A DNA stretch of 6,201 nucleotides from an uncultured Lachnospiraceae bacterium (lineage in GTDB: Bacteria > Bacillota > Clostridia > Lachnospirales > Lachnospiraceae). Both the position numbers and the translations under genes were made by a program. The notes under the pieces are model-generated. The model saw nothing but the letters and a program-made list of their open reading frames with translations, ran no database searches and had not been told where the DNA came from. Where the stretch lies: the NCBI GenBank assembly GCA_910588125.1, contig CAJUPI010000106.1, positions 1 through 6,201 of the forward strand, written 5' to 3'. Shown piece after piece: positions 1 to 6,022 of this stretch; position 1 is the first letter of the stretch, and every line of letters starts with the position of its first letter.

Positions 1-1
1 G

Positions 2-2110
2 GATCGCCCCCGCAGCCGGCGCATGGTCCCCCTCACGCCTCTCGATCACCGGATCAACCTGGATCAGCTGCTGGCGATCAACCATGCCATGAAATATCCG
101 GTAGCCTATGTGCAGGGGCCGCCGGGGACCGGGAAAACCAATACCATTATCAACACGATTATCACGGCATTCTTTAATGAAAAGACGCTGCTTTTCGTGG
201 CATATAACAACCATCCGATCGACGGCGTGGTGGACAAGTTGAGCCATCTCAGCTATCAGGGACAGCGGATCCCGTTCCCGATAGCGCGGCTGGGAAATGC
301 AGAAAAAGTGCGGGGGACGTTGGCGGCGCTGGCAGAGCTGTATGAGCAGGTACGATCGATTCCGGTTTATGAGCGGACGCTTTATCGCAACCGGGACAGC
401 CAGGTGGAGAAAATGCGTCAATTATCAGAGTTGCTGCGCCGATATGAGGATGTGCTGGAACTGAAAGAGCGCCGGGAGACGATTGAGCAATTGCTGGAAT
501 ACAGCCGCGGCCGCAACCGTTCCATGCAGATGCTGCCTTTTGAGACGGACCTGGGAGGACGGCAGCTGCAGCAGCTAAACCGTCAGATGGCGCGGTTGGG
601 AGAGATTACCGATCAGGACGCGTTGTCGCTTTTGACTGAGGATGTGGAGGAACTGAAAAAATATCTTTACTATGCCTCGGTCCAATGCATCCGCCGTTTA
701 GACGAGCCCGGCAGCAGCCGGCTGAAGGAAATTCTGCTGACAGAGAACGAAGGGCAGCGCCAGGAAGCCTTTCATCGATATCTGAAAGACAGGGATGGGC
801 TGAGACGTTTTTTGCGGATATTTCCGATAGTAGCGACCACGTGCGTTTCCGCGCACCGGCTCGGAAGCCCGGAGGCATACTTTGATATGACAGTGATGGA
901 CGAAGCCAGCCAGTGCAATACGGCGGTGGGGCTGGTGCCTGTGCTCCGCGGAAAAAATCTGATGCTGGTGGGTGATCCCCAGCAGCTGAATCCGGTGATC
1001 CTGCTCGACGAGGTGACCAATCAGCGGCTCAGGAAGAAATACGGGGTGTCGGAAGAATATGATTACCGCAAAAATTCCCTGTACAAGAGCTTTCTGGCCT
1101 GTGATTCAGTCAGCGATGAGGTGCTGCTGCGCTACCACTACCGCTGTAACCGTAAGATAATCAATTTTAACAATAAAAAATATTATAATTCCCGGTTGTT
1201 GATTCGCACTGAAAGCAAACAGCAGCAGCCATTGGTTTATGTCAATGTCAAGAATAGCAGGAGCAGCCAGCGGAATGTGGCTCCGGCTGAAGTGGAGGAA
1301 ATTTTACGTTATGCCATGGAGCATAAGGACAAGTCCATCGGAGTGATTACTCCCTTTGTGAATCAAAAAAATGCCATCGAAGAGGAGTTAAAAAAGAGAG
1401 GGCTGGATCATGTGGCGTGCGGCACCGTGCACGCTTTTCAGGGAGATGAAAAAGATGTGGTGCTCTTTTCTACGGCGCTCACCGACGATACCTACCCGGG
1501 GACTTATGATTGGCTGAAAAATAATAAAGAACTGATCAATGTGGCGACCTCCCGGGCCAGAGAGCAGCTGATTGTGCTGGCCAATGACCGCAACCTGGAG
1601 CGGCTGCACCGGCAGTCCGGCGAGGATGATCTCTATGATCTGGTTCGCTATGTCCGTTCAAAAGGGACATCAAAGATTGCAGCGCGGGAAAACGATTCGC
1701 GCGCATTGGGAATCAAGCCTTTTTCTGCAACGACAGAGGAGATCTTTTTGCAGACGCTCAATCACGCGTTAGAAAACATATGGCTGTCACAAAACCGCTT
1801 TTCGGTAGAGAAGCAGGTGGCAGTGTCACAGGTGTTCGAGGAAAATGGGAATTACGGGGATCTTTTTTATTCCGGCAAATTTGACTTTGTGGTGTATGAG
1901 CAGGGCAAGGAACAAAGGCATCCGGTGCTGGTGATTGAGCTGGATGGCATGGAGCATTTAGAAGAGGACGTAGTGGCGGTGCGGGATAAGAAAAAACGGG
2001 AGATCTGCCAGGCGCACCAGGTGGAGCTGATCCGGGTGGAAAACAGCTATGCAAGGCGGTATCAGCATATCAAGGGGGTGCTGGAGGCGTATTTCAGAGT
2101 CAGGAGGTGA
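2..2110 (+). CDS. SF1 (UPF1/Dna2-like) DNA/RNA helicase with C-terminal restriction-endonuclease-like domain, 5'-partial
   Basis: This is an ATP-dependent superfamily 1 helicase fused to a putative nuclease domain. Counting from the Met at 23, motifs in order are: Q-motif region NLDQLLAINHAM (12-23), Walker A GPPGTGKT (32-39), an inserted helical, coiled-coil-prone stretch (about 105-265), Walker B VMDEASQ (291-297), motif III GDPQQLNPV (318-326), motif V GTVHAFQGDE (467-476) and motif VI NVATSRAREQL (506-516). The last 130 residues contain FDFVV (D621), VIELDGMEH (E639, D641, H645) and RDKKK (R654, D655), a Vsr/DUF559/DUF2726-like pattern of the PD-(D/E)XK fold. The frame is open to the window edge and the Met at 23 has no ribosome binding site, so the real start and probably an N-terminal domain lie upstream. 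Helicase-nuclease fusions of this type occur in DNA repair and in antiphage defence; the visible neighbours do not decide between these. The helicase assignment is firm, nuclease activity is inferred. Confidence 0.93.
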   Translation, partial: DRPRSRRMVPLTPLDHRINLDQLLAINHAMKYPVAYVQGPPGTGKTNTIINTIITAFFNEKTLLFVAYNNHPIDGVVDKLSHLSYQGQRIPFPIARLGNAEKVRGTLAALAELYEQVRSIPVYERTLYRNRDSQVEKMRQLSELLRRYEDVLELKERRETIEQLLEYSRGRNRSMQMLPFETDLGGRQLQQLNRQMARLGEITDQDALSLLTEDVEELKKYLYYASVQCIRRLDEPGSSRLKEILLTENEGQRQEAFHRYLKDRDGLRRFLRIFPIVATTCVSAHRLGSPEAYFDMTVMDEASQCNTAVGLVPVLRGKNLMLVGDPQQLNPVILLDEVTNQRLRKKYGVSEEYDYRKNSLYKSFLACDSVSDEVLLRYHYRCNRKIINFNNKKYYNSRLLIRTESKQQQPLVYVNVKNSRSSQRNVAPAEVEEILRYAMEHKDKSIGVITPFVNQKNAIEEELKKRGLDHVACGTVHAFQGDEKDVVLFSTALTDDTYPGTYDWLKNNKELINVATSRAREQLIVLANDRNLERLHRQSGEDDLYDLVRYVRSKGTSKIAARENDSRALGIKPFSATTEEIFLQTLNHALENIWLSQNRFSVEKQVAVSQVFEENGNYGDLFYSGKFDFVVYEQGKEQRHPVLVIELDGMEHLEEDVVAVRDKKKREICQAHQVELIRVENSYARRYQHIKGVLEAYFRVRR

Positions 2111-2116
2111 GATATG
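2102..2116 (+). promoter_or_regulatory. Orphan Shine-Dalgarno and ATG at the 3' end of the helicase gene
   Basis: The tandem AGG AGG arginine codons plus the TGA stop form AGGAGGTGA (2102-2110), a full-length match to the 16S anti-Shine-Dalgarno. An ATG follows at 2114, six bases downstream, but it is stopped by TAG after one further codon (2120-2122). The layout is that of a translationally coupled next gene, but no gene follows and palindromic element 1 begins a few bases later. It could be a remnant of a lost downstream gene or a chance product of the Arg-Arg-stop codons. Confidence 0.35.
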
Positions 2117-2127
2117 AATTAGAGGGG

Positions 2128-2398
2128 GTACGCCTTGCAGGAAGCGGAGGGAGAGGGGGCTTTGGCTGGGCGGCAGTTGGCTGGCTTGGCTGGTTTCGGG
2201 ATAAAGAAGTCCTAAGATTTCTCGATTTTGCGAAAAGCGAAACGAAAATACACAAACTCGCTTCGCTCAAACAGTGTGTATTTTCGTTTCAATGCAAAAT
2301 CGAGAAATCTAAGGACTTCTAAATCCCTGCAAATGCCAAGCCAGCCAACTGCCCCAGCCAAAGCCCCCTCTCCCTCCGCTTCCTGCAAGGCTGGGTAT
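2128..2398 (+). repeat. Large palindromic element 1 (nested inverted repeats, about 260 bp)
   Basis: Three nested inverted repeats share one centre. The outer arms at 2132-2190 and 2335-2391 are perfectly complementary over 57 bp apart from a 2-nt insertion on the left. The inner arms at 2205-2231 and 2294-2320 are complementary at 26 of 27 positions. The core stem at 2239-2254 and 2275-2290 is 16 perfect bp around a 20-nt loop carrying CTCGCTTCGCTC (2257-2268). Outer and inner arms are separated by 14 nt on each side: the left holds GGTTTCGGGAT (2192-2202), the right lies in AAATCCCTGCAAATG (2321-2335), and GGGAT/ATCCC can pair within them. The ends carry GTACGCC (2128-2134) and GGCTGGGTAT (2389-2398). 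The blocks recur in elements 2 and 3, while the arm sequences do not. There is no coding capacity. It starts 18 bp after the helicase stop and might also act as a transcription or RNA-stability barrier. Confidence 0.95.
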
Positions 2399-2488
2399 CG
2401 CGGGGGTCTTATTGTGGTTTAATTCGATATACTTGTATCTGTTTTTTAAAGGCCGGATATTAATGATATTCATTAAATTGAGGCTTGG
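2399..2488. other. Spacer between palindromic elements 1 and 2, with a small dyad
   Basis: This AT-richer spacer contains no gene. GGCCGGATATT (2451-2461) pairs at 10 of 11 positions with AATATCCAGCC (2489-2499), which overlaps the end of element 2. Nested between them is TAATGA-TAT-TCATTA (2461-2475), a short dyad that resembles the centre of a Fur box (AATGATAATCATT) with one central change. No iron-related gene is adjacent, so an operator role is doubtful. GGCCGGATATT also resembles the terminal GGCTGGATATT of element 2 in the other orientation and could be a leftover element end. Confidence 0.4.
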
Positions 2489-2489
2489 A

Positions 2490-2742
2490 ATATCCAGCCC
2501 TGGAGAAAAGAGGGGACAGCCGGTCAGCCAGCCGAAATTTTTGACATTTGCAGGGATTTAGAAGCACTTAAATTTCCGGATTTTGCGTGGAAACGAAAAT
2601 GCACACTGTCTGAGCGAAGCGAGTTTGGGCATTTTCGTTTCGCTCTTAGCAAAATTCAGAAATTTTAGTGCTTCTTACATCCCGAAACCGGAAAAAATTT
2701 CGGCTGGCTGACCGGCTGTCCCCTCTTTTTTCCAGGGCGTAC
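2490..2742 (-). repeat. Large palindromic element 2 (about 250 bp, opposite orientation to element 1)
   Basis: It has the same architecture as element 1 but lies inverted. The outer arms at 2497-2542 and 2693-2738 pair over 46 positions with one G-T wobble. The inner arms at 2560-2586 and 2649-2675 pair at 24 of 27 positions, plus one wobble. The core at 2590-2641 has stem 2590-2602/2629-2641 and the loop motif GAGCGAAGCGAG (2612-2623). Read on the minus strand the blocks come in the order GTACGCC (2742-2736), GGTTTCGGGAT (2689-2679), core, AAATCCCTGCAAATG (2559-2545) and GGCTGGATAT (2499-2490). The core is identical to that of element 1 at 48 of 52 positions, while the arms are of different sequence. 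A local GGAAAAAA/TTTTTTCC repeat (2690-2697/2726-2733) lies inside the right arm. No open reading frame is plausible. Confidence 0.94.
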
Positions 2743-2788
2743 CTTTCAAAAAACATAATCCAAATGACATGCTTTTACATTTTATGGG

Positions 2789-2817
2789 TAGACATTTGAG
2801 TGAAATCTGGGTAAAAT
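2789..2817 (+). promoter_or_regulatory. Sigma-A type promoter upstream of the four-gene run
   Basis: A -35 box TAGACA (2789-2794, 5 of 6 to consensus) and a -10 box TAAAAT (2812-2817, 5 of 6) are separated by exactly 17 bp. Transcription would begin near 2824, giving a leader of about 40 nt before the ATG at 2864. It lies just downstream of palindromic element 2, so the element would not be part of this transcript. Confidence 0.65.
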
Positions 2818-2863
2818 GGCATCATACTGGATAATATAAAAGGCATTGGACGGGGAGAGCGTA

Positions 2864-3154
2864 ATGATTGATTTGCATGGCCAGATTTCTTTTGCTTTTT
2901 TGAAGAAGCGGCGGTTTACCGGGAGCTTTCAGGGGATGCGTTATCTCTTGCAGAAGCAGGAACGGGAGCCGGACAAAGGGGAAGAGCCGGCAGAGACAAA
3001 GACTGTGCTGGAGGCGGTGATTTGGCCAGAGCCGTATAGCTATGAGGTGACGGAGGCGGATAAGAAGCATGGAAGGGATTTTTCTTTTTGTGAGGAGGGG
3101 CTCTGGGAGGCGATAGACTGGCTGAACAGGGAGTTTGAGGCGGGACATTTTTAG
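2864..3154 (+). CDS. Conserved-looking small protein of unknown function (96 aa)
   Basis: I do not recognise a characterised family. The start at 2864 is chosen because GGGGAG (2852-2857) sits six bases upstream; the frame also opens at a TTG at 2846 with no good ribosome binding site. The product is soluble, without signal peptide or membrane segment. Visible features are a basic, aromatic N-terminus with TGSFQGMRY (19-27), a Lys/Glu-rich charged linker (about 31-46), a hydrophobic segment VIWPEPYSYE (52-61), and a C-terminal acidic amphipathic helix EEGLWEAIDWLN (77-88). It is the first gene after the promoter at 2789-2817 and ends 44 bp before the EFR1-type gene. Codon use and the clear start signals argue that it is real. 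Small proteins of this look occur in Lachnospiraceae from memory, but no function is proposed. Confidence 0.75.
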   Translation: MIDLHGQISFAFLKKRRFTGSFQGMRYLLQKQEREPDKGEEPAETKTVLEAVIWPEPYSYEVTEADKKHGRDFSFCEEGLWEAIDWLNREFEAGHF

Positions 3155-3198
3155 AGTATGTTTGAATATACGGGATGACAGTTCAGGAGGGTGAAGCA

Positions 3199-3978
3199 AT
3201 GAATATCAAGCAGGTTACCAGTGTGTATTTTAGTCCCACGGGCAATACGAAGACGGCCGTGGAGCTGATTGCCGGGCAGCTTCCCTGGAAACAGGAGCGG
3301 CTGGATTTGACGGATGCCGGACGGCGGCCGGAATATCATTTTATGGAGAATGAGGCAGTAATCATCGGAGTGCCAGTCTATGGGGGACGGGTGCCGGCGA
3401 CGGCCGCGGAACGGTTGAAAAGGCTTCATGGCCGCAAAACGGCAGCCGTGTTGGTGGTCACATATGGGAATCGTGCTTATGAGGATGCGCTTTTGGAGTT
3501 GAAGCTGATTCTGCTGCGGCAGGGCTTTTGCCCGCTGGCAGCGGCTGCGGTGCCGGCAGAGCATAATATTGTGCGCAGTATTGCTTCCGGGCGGCCGGAC
3601 AAGACGGATCGGAGGCGGTTAAAGCAATTTGGCCGGGAGCTGGGGCGGCGGTTTTGGGAATTGTCGAGCAATTATCGAATCGGGGATTTAAAGGTGCCGG
3701 GGCACAGGCCGTTTCGGAAGTTCCACGGGGTTCCTTTAAAGATCAAAGTAGGTTCTTCTTGTAAAAGCTGTGGCACTTGTATCCGAAGGTGTCCGGTGCA
3801 GGCAATCTCACGGACGAATCCGCGAATTACCGATAACGAGCGCTGCATTGTCTGCATGAGATGTGTGAAACAGTGTCCGTCGGGCGCGCGAAAGATCAAT
3901 AAAATGGTGTTGCTGGCAGTGGCGCAGAAACTGAAAAAGGTTTGCCGGGAGCGAAAGGAAGCGGAATTCTTTATTTGA
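3199..3978 (+). CDS. EFR1-type flavodoxin/2[4Fe-4S] ferredoxin fusion protein
   Basis: This is a predicted cytoplasmic electron carrier with an N-terminal flavodoxin-like FMN domain and a C-terminal bacterial ferredoxin domain. The 259-residue product starts at 3199, eight bases after AGGAGG (3185-3190), rather than at the in-frame ATG at 3175. The FMN phosphate loop is SPTGNT (12-17), followed by GVPVYGGRVP (57-66) and VTYGNRAYEDAL (87-98), typical flavodoxin-fold strands and loops. EHNI at 121-124 is a common family feature. The ferredoxin part has two complete clusters: C188-x2-C191-x2-C194-x3-C198-P and C216-x2-C219-x2-C222-x3-C226-P. The length fits the EFR1 family. No partner reductase is adjacent, so the electron donor and acceptor are unknown. 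It is followed after 15 bp by the acylphosphatase gene, suggesting co-transcription. Confidence 0.93.
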   Translation: MNIKQVTSVYFSPTGNTKTAVELIAGQLPWKQERLDLTDAGRRPEYHFMENEAVIIGVPVYGGRVPATAAERLKRLHGRKTAAVLVVTYGNRAYEDALLELKLILLRQGFCPLAAAAVPAEHNIVRSIASGRPDKTDRRRLKQFGRELGRRFWELSSNYRIGDLKVPGHRPFRKFHGVPLKIKVGSSCKSCGTCIRRCPVQAISRTNPRITDNERCIVCMRCVKQCPSGARKINKMVLLAVAQKLKKVCRERKEAEFFI

Positions 3979-3993
3979 CAGGGAGTATAGGGG

Positions 3994-4266
3994 ATGGCGA
4001 AGATACGGAAGCATTTTTATTTTTCCGGCCGTGTACAGGGTGTGGGATTTCGGTTCCAGGCGTGCCGGATTGCGCAAGGACTGGGGCTTACGGGATATGT
4101 ACAGAATCTTTGGGACGGCCGGGTAGAGCTGGAGGCGCAGGGGGAGGAGCGAGTGATCTGGGATTTGATAACGATGCTTCACAAACAGCCTTACATTCGG
4201 ATTGAAGATATGGAAACTGCGGATATGGCTCTGAAGGAGGAGAAAGGGTTTCAGATGGCGAACTGA
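3994..4266 (+). CDS. acyP: Acylphosphatase
   Basis: Acylphosphatase hydrolyses carboxyl-phosphate bonds such as those of acetyl phosphate, carbamoyl phosphate or 1,3-bisphosphoglycerate in the cytoplasm. The 90-residue length is exactly that of the family. The signature GRVQGVGFR (12-20) supplies the phosphate-binding loop and the catalytic Arg20, and GYVQN (34-38) supplies the catalytic Asn38. The start at 3994 is supported by AGGGAG (3980-3985) eight bases upstream. The gene begins 15 bp after the flavodoxin/ferredoxin gene and ends 55 bp before the FMN-dependent dehydrogenase gene. The physiological substrate in bacteria is generally uncertain. The symbol acyP is by family name; identity of the fold and active site is secure. 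Confidence 0.95.
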   Translation: MAKIRKHFYFSGRVQGVGFRFQACRIAQGLGLTGYVQNLWDGRVELEAQGEERVIWDLITMLHKQPYIRIEDMETADMALKEEKGFQMAN

Positions 4267-4306
4267 GAGCGGGGGCTCCGGTTGTCAAAAGGGGTGTAAC
4301 GGAAAA

Positions 4307-4313
4307 GAGGAGG
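4307..4313 (+). promoter_or_regulatory. Ribosome binding site that fixes the start of the dehydrogenase gene
   Basis: GAGGAGG lies only two bases before an ATG at 4316 but eight bases before an in-frame ATG at 4322. The normal spacing favours 4322 and a product two residues shorter than the longest reading. Confidence 0.8.
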
Positions 4314-4321
4314 ATATGGCA

Positions 4322-5341
4322 ATGACACAACGAGAAGTGCTTGAACAGGCAAGAGCGTCTCTGGGACCGTATTGTAAGGGCTGCGAGATTTGCAACGGGC
4401 GCGCCTGCAGAAATCAGATTCCGGGGCCGGGCTCAAAGGGAGCGGGAGACACGGCCATTCGCAATTATGATAAATGGAAGGAAATTCGTGTATTGATGGA
4501 TACCATCTGTGAGAACCGGCCTGTGGATACCAGTTGCCATCTGTTCGGCCAGGAATTTGCGTATCCGTTTTTTGCCGGTCCGGCAGGGGCCGTGAAGCTG
4601 CATTACGGGGAAAAGTATGGGGACAGGGAATATAATGAGATTCTGGTTGCCGCCTGTGCCGGGGCCGGTATTGCTGCTTTTACCGGGGACGGGACCGATC
4701 CGGAGGTGATGCGGGCGGCGACGTCGGCCATTAAAGCCGGGGGCGGTCGGGGAGTCCCCACTATAAAGCCCTGGAATCTGGAAACGATCCGTGAGAAATT
4801 AAAACAGGCGAGAGAGTCCCGGGCTTTTGCCGTTGCCATGGATATTGATGCCGCCGGCTTGCCTTTCTTAAAGAACATGACTCCGCCGGCAGGAAGCAAG
4901 ACCACGGAGGAATTGGCGCAGATCATCCGGGAGGCGGGCCTGCCCTTTATTGTCAAGGGAGTCATGACGGTCCGGGGTGCTTTAAAGGCGAGAGAAGCCG
5001 GGGCGGCCGCTATCGTGGTATCCAACCATGGCGGGCGGGTACTGGATCAATGCCCGGCGACAGCGGAGGTGCTGCCGGACATTGCCCGGGCGGTGGACGG
5101 CGCTATGACAGTATTGGTAGACGGAGGTATCCGCAGTGGTACTGATATTTTTAAGGCGTTGGCATTGGGAGCGGACGGAGTCCTGATCTGCCGTCCTTTT
5201 GTGACGGCGGTCTACGGCGGGGCACATGAAGGGGTAGAGGAGCTGATCACCCGTCTGGGTGCAGAACTCAGGGATACCATGGCTATGTGCGGGGCGCATA
5301 CGCTTGCAGAGATCACCCGGGATATGGTTTGGAAAATGTAA
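4322..5341 (+). CDS. FMN-dependent alpha-hydroxy-acid dehydrogenase family protein with N-terminal Cys motif
   Basis: The family oxidises 2-hydroxy acids (lactate, glycolate and similar) on FMN in a TIM barrel. In this 339-residue product the diagnostic segments are AFTGDGTDPE (119-128), VAMDIDAAG (171-179), FIVKG with the flavin-contacting Lys212, SNHGGR with catalytic His236 and Arg239 (234-239), the strand-loop VDGGIRSG (267-274) and the phosphate-binding region ADGVLICRPF (284-293), where Cys290 occupies the usual Gly of the GRP motif. The N-terminus carries C18-x2-C21-x2-C24-x4-C29, absent from classical glycolate or lactate oxidases and suggestive of a metal or Fe-S site. This points to a dehydrogenase coupled to another electron carrier in an anaerobe rather than an oxygen-using oxidase (inference); the ferredoxin-like protein encoded upstream is a possible partner. 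The substrate cannot be read from the sequence. Type 2 isopentenyl-diphosphate isomerase is a related but less likely alternative. Confidence 0.9.
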   Translation: MTQREVLEQARASLGPYCKGCEICNGRACRNQIPGPGSKGAGDTAIRNYDKWKEIRVLMDTICENRPVDTSCHLFGQEFAYPFFAGPAGAVKLHYGEKYGDREYNEILVAACAGAGIAAFTGDGTDPEVMRAATSAIKAGGGRGVPTIKPWNLETIREKLKQARESRAFAVAMDIDAAGLPFLKNMTPPAGSKTTEELAQIIREAGLPFIVKGVMTVRGALKAREAGAAAIVVSNHGGRVLDQCPATAEVLPDIARAVDGAMTVLVDGGIRSGTDIFKALALGADGVLICRPFVTAVYGGAHEGVEELITRLGAELRDTMAMCGAHTLAEITRDMVWKM

Positions 5342-5346
5342 CTTGC

Positions 5347-5931
5347 TCAGGTATAGCTCTTGTCAAGCTTCATCTCCACTTCCACTTCTTCTACGATTCC
5401 GTTTTCATCAAGATCGAAACGATAGGTGTATTTCCCATCTCGGTAGGACAGATAATCGTCGTCCTCCGAAAGCGCTTTAAAGTTTGCCATGGTTTCTTTG
5501 ACACCATCGGCATCCATCCCAAAGTAATTGATTCCGTTGACCAGTGCATTATCCTCTGCCCAGTAATTTGCTTCCTCTGTGTGCATGCCGAAAGAAAGCA
5601 TATAGATTGTGGCAGAAGTAACAAGCACCTCATCCCGCCCTGGATTATATACATGCAGATAGGCATACGAACAGTTGTCTTTTTTTAGCGACATCAACGA
5701 AGACAGCCAGCTTCTGCCCGGCATCTTCCCCATGGGGATCCCTTCAAGCGGAATTGTTATCTCAAACTCTGTCAAAGGGAACACGCTTGCTTTTGTCTCC
5801 CCCAGGATTACTTCTTGTCCTGCCACAGTCAGCACTGGCGCCGTCCCGCCGCTGGAAGAGCACGCGCTCAGGCTTAGCGCTGTCACCGCTGCAAGGATGA
5901 TCCATGCCAGTCCGTTTTTCATTCGTCTCAT
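5347..5931 (-). CDS. Putative lipoprotein of unknown function (194 aa)
   Basis: The start at 5931 is chosen because AGGAGG (5946-5941) is nine bases upstream; a longer reading from 5973 lacks such a site. The N-terminus is a type II signal peptide: basic MRRMKNG, a hydrophobic stretch AWIILAAVTALS (9-20) and lipobox LSAC with the lipidated Cys24. A Ser/Gly-rich tether (SSSGGT) follows, then a roughly 165-residue extracytoplasmic domain with beta-rich segments such as SYAYLHVYNPG and an acidic C-terminus (DLDENGIVEEVEVEM). The protein should be anchored on the outer face of the cytoplasmic membrane. I recognise no enzyme motif or transporter-binding-protein signature. The gene converges on the dehydrogenase gene with five bases between stop codons. 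Confidence 0.85.
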   Translation of the reverse strand: MRRMKNGLAWIILAAVTALSLSACSSSGGTAPVLTVAGQEVILGETKASVFPLTEFEITIPLEGIPMGKMPGRSWLSSLMSLKKDNCSYAYLHVYNPGRDEVLVTSATIYMLSFGMHTEEANYWAEDNALVNGINYFGMDADGVKETMANFKALSEDDDYLSYRDGKYTYRFDLDENGIVEEVEVEMKLDKSYT

Positions 5932-5940
5932 TTTGTATAA

Positions 5941-5946
5941 CCTCCT
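5941..5946 (-). promoter_or_regulatory. Ribosome binding site of the lipoprotein gene
   Basis: AGGAGG on the minus strand lies nine bases before the ATG at 5931-5929 and eliminates the upstream ATG at 5973 as the start. Confidence 0.85.
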
Positions 5947-5993
5947 GCTAAATGTTCTTCTGTTTTTCCGCAAAATAGCGGGAAGACTTTTTT

Positions 5994-6022
5994 ATTATAT
6001 GATAAAGATTATCTTCTGTATA
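5994..6022 (-). promoter_or_regulatory. Promoter of the lipoprotein gene
   Basis: On the minus strand a perfect -10 box TATAAT (5999-5994) is preceded by TATACA (6022-6017, 4 of 6 to the -35 consensus) with 17 bp between them. The leader to the start codon would be about 55 nt. It contains a weak CCGC/GCGG dyad around 5968-5981 that is too short to call an attenuator. Confidence 0.6.

Noticed and set aside
606..1020. Minus-strand and alternate-frame open frames inside the helicase gene
   Set aside because: They lie wholly within a gene with intact helicase motifs, lack ribosome binding sites and show no recognisable domain.
2107..2422. Open frames of 71 and 64 codons across element 1
   Set aside because: They run straight through the palindrome arms, so their protein sequences merely reflect the inverted repeat. 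The first would start at a GTG inside the helicase stop region, and the second has no good ribosome binding site.
2720..2735. Rho-independent terminator at the right arm of element 2 (G+C-rich stem followed by a T-run)
   Set aside because: The T-run lies inside the paired arm rather than after the stem, so it does not fit the usual terminator layout, although some termination cannot be excluded.
2128..2742. CRISPR array or tandem repeat
   Set aside because: There are only two copies here, in opposite orientation, each internally palindromic. There are no regularly spaced repeats with unique spacers and no cas genes.
2128..2742. Insertion sequence with terminal inverted repeats
   Set aside because: No transposase or fragment of one is encoded, and the complementarity extends almost to the centre rather than being confined to the ends. 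No target-site duplication is evident. A non-autonomous element remains possible.
2822..3199. Minus-strand open frame of 125 codons opposite the 96-residue gene
   Set aside because: The plus-strand gene has a promoter and a well-spaced ribosome binding site. The minus-strand reading is rich in Leu, Pro and Arg, as expected of a shadow frame.
4603..5025. Minus-strand open frame of 140 codons inside the dehydrogenase gene
   Set aside because: It is fully antisense to conserved FMN-binding and catalytic motifs and is typical of shadow frames in G+C-rich coding DNA.
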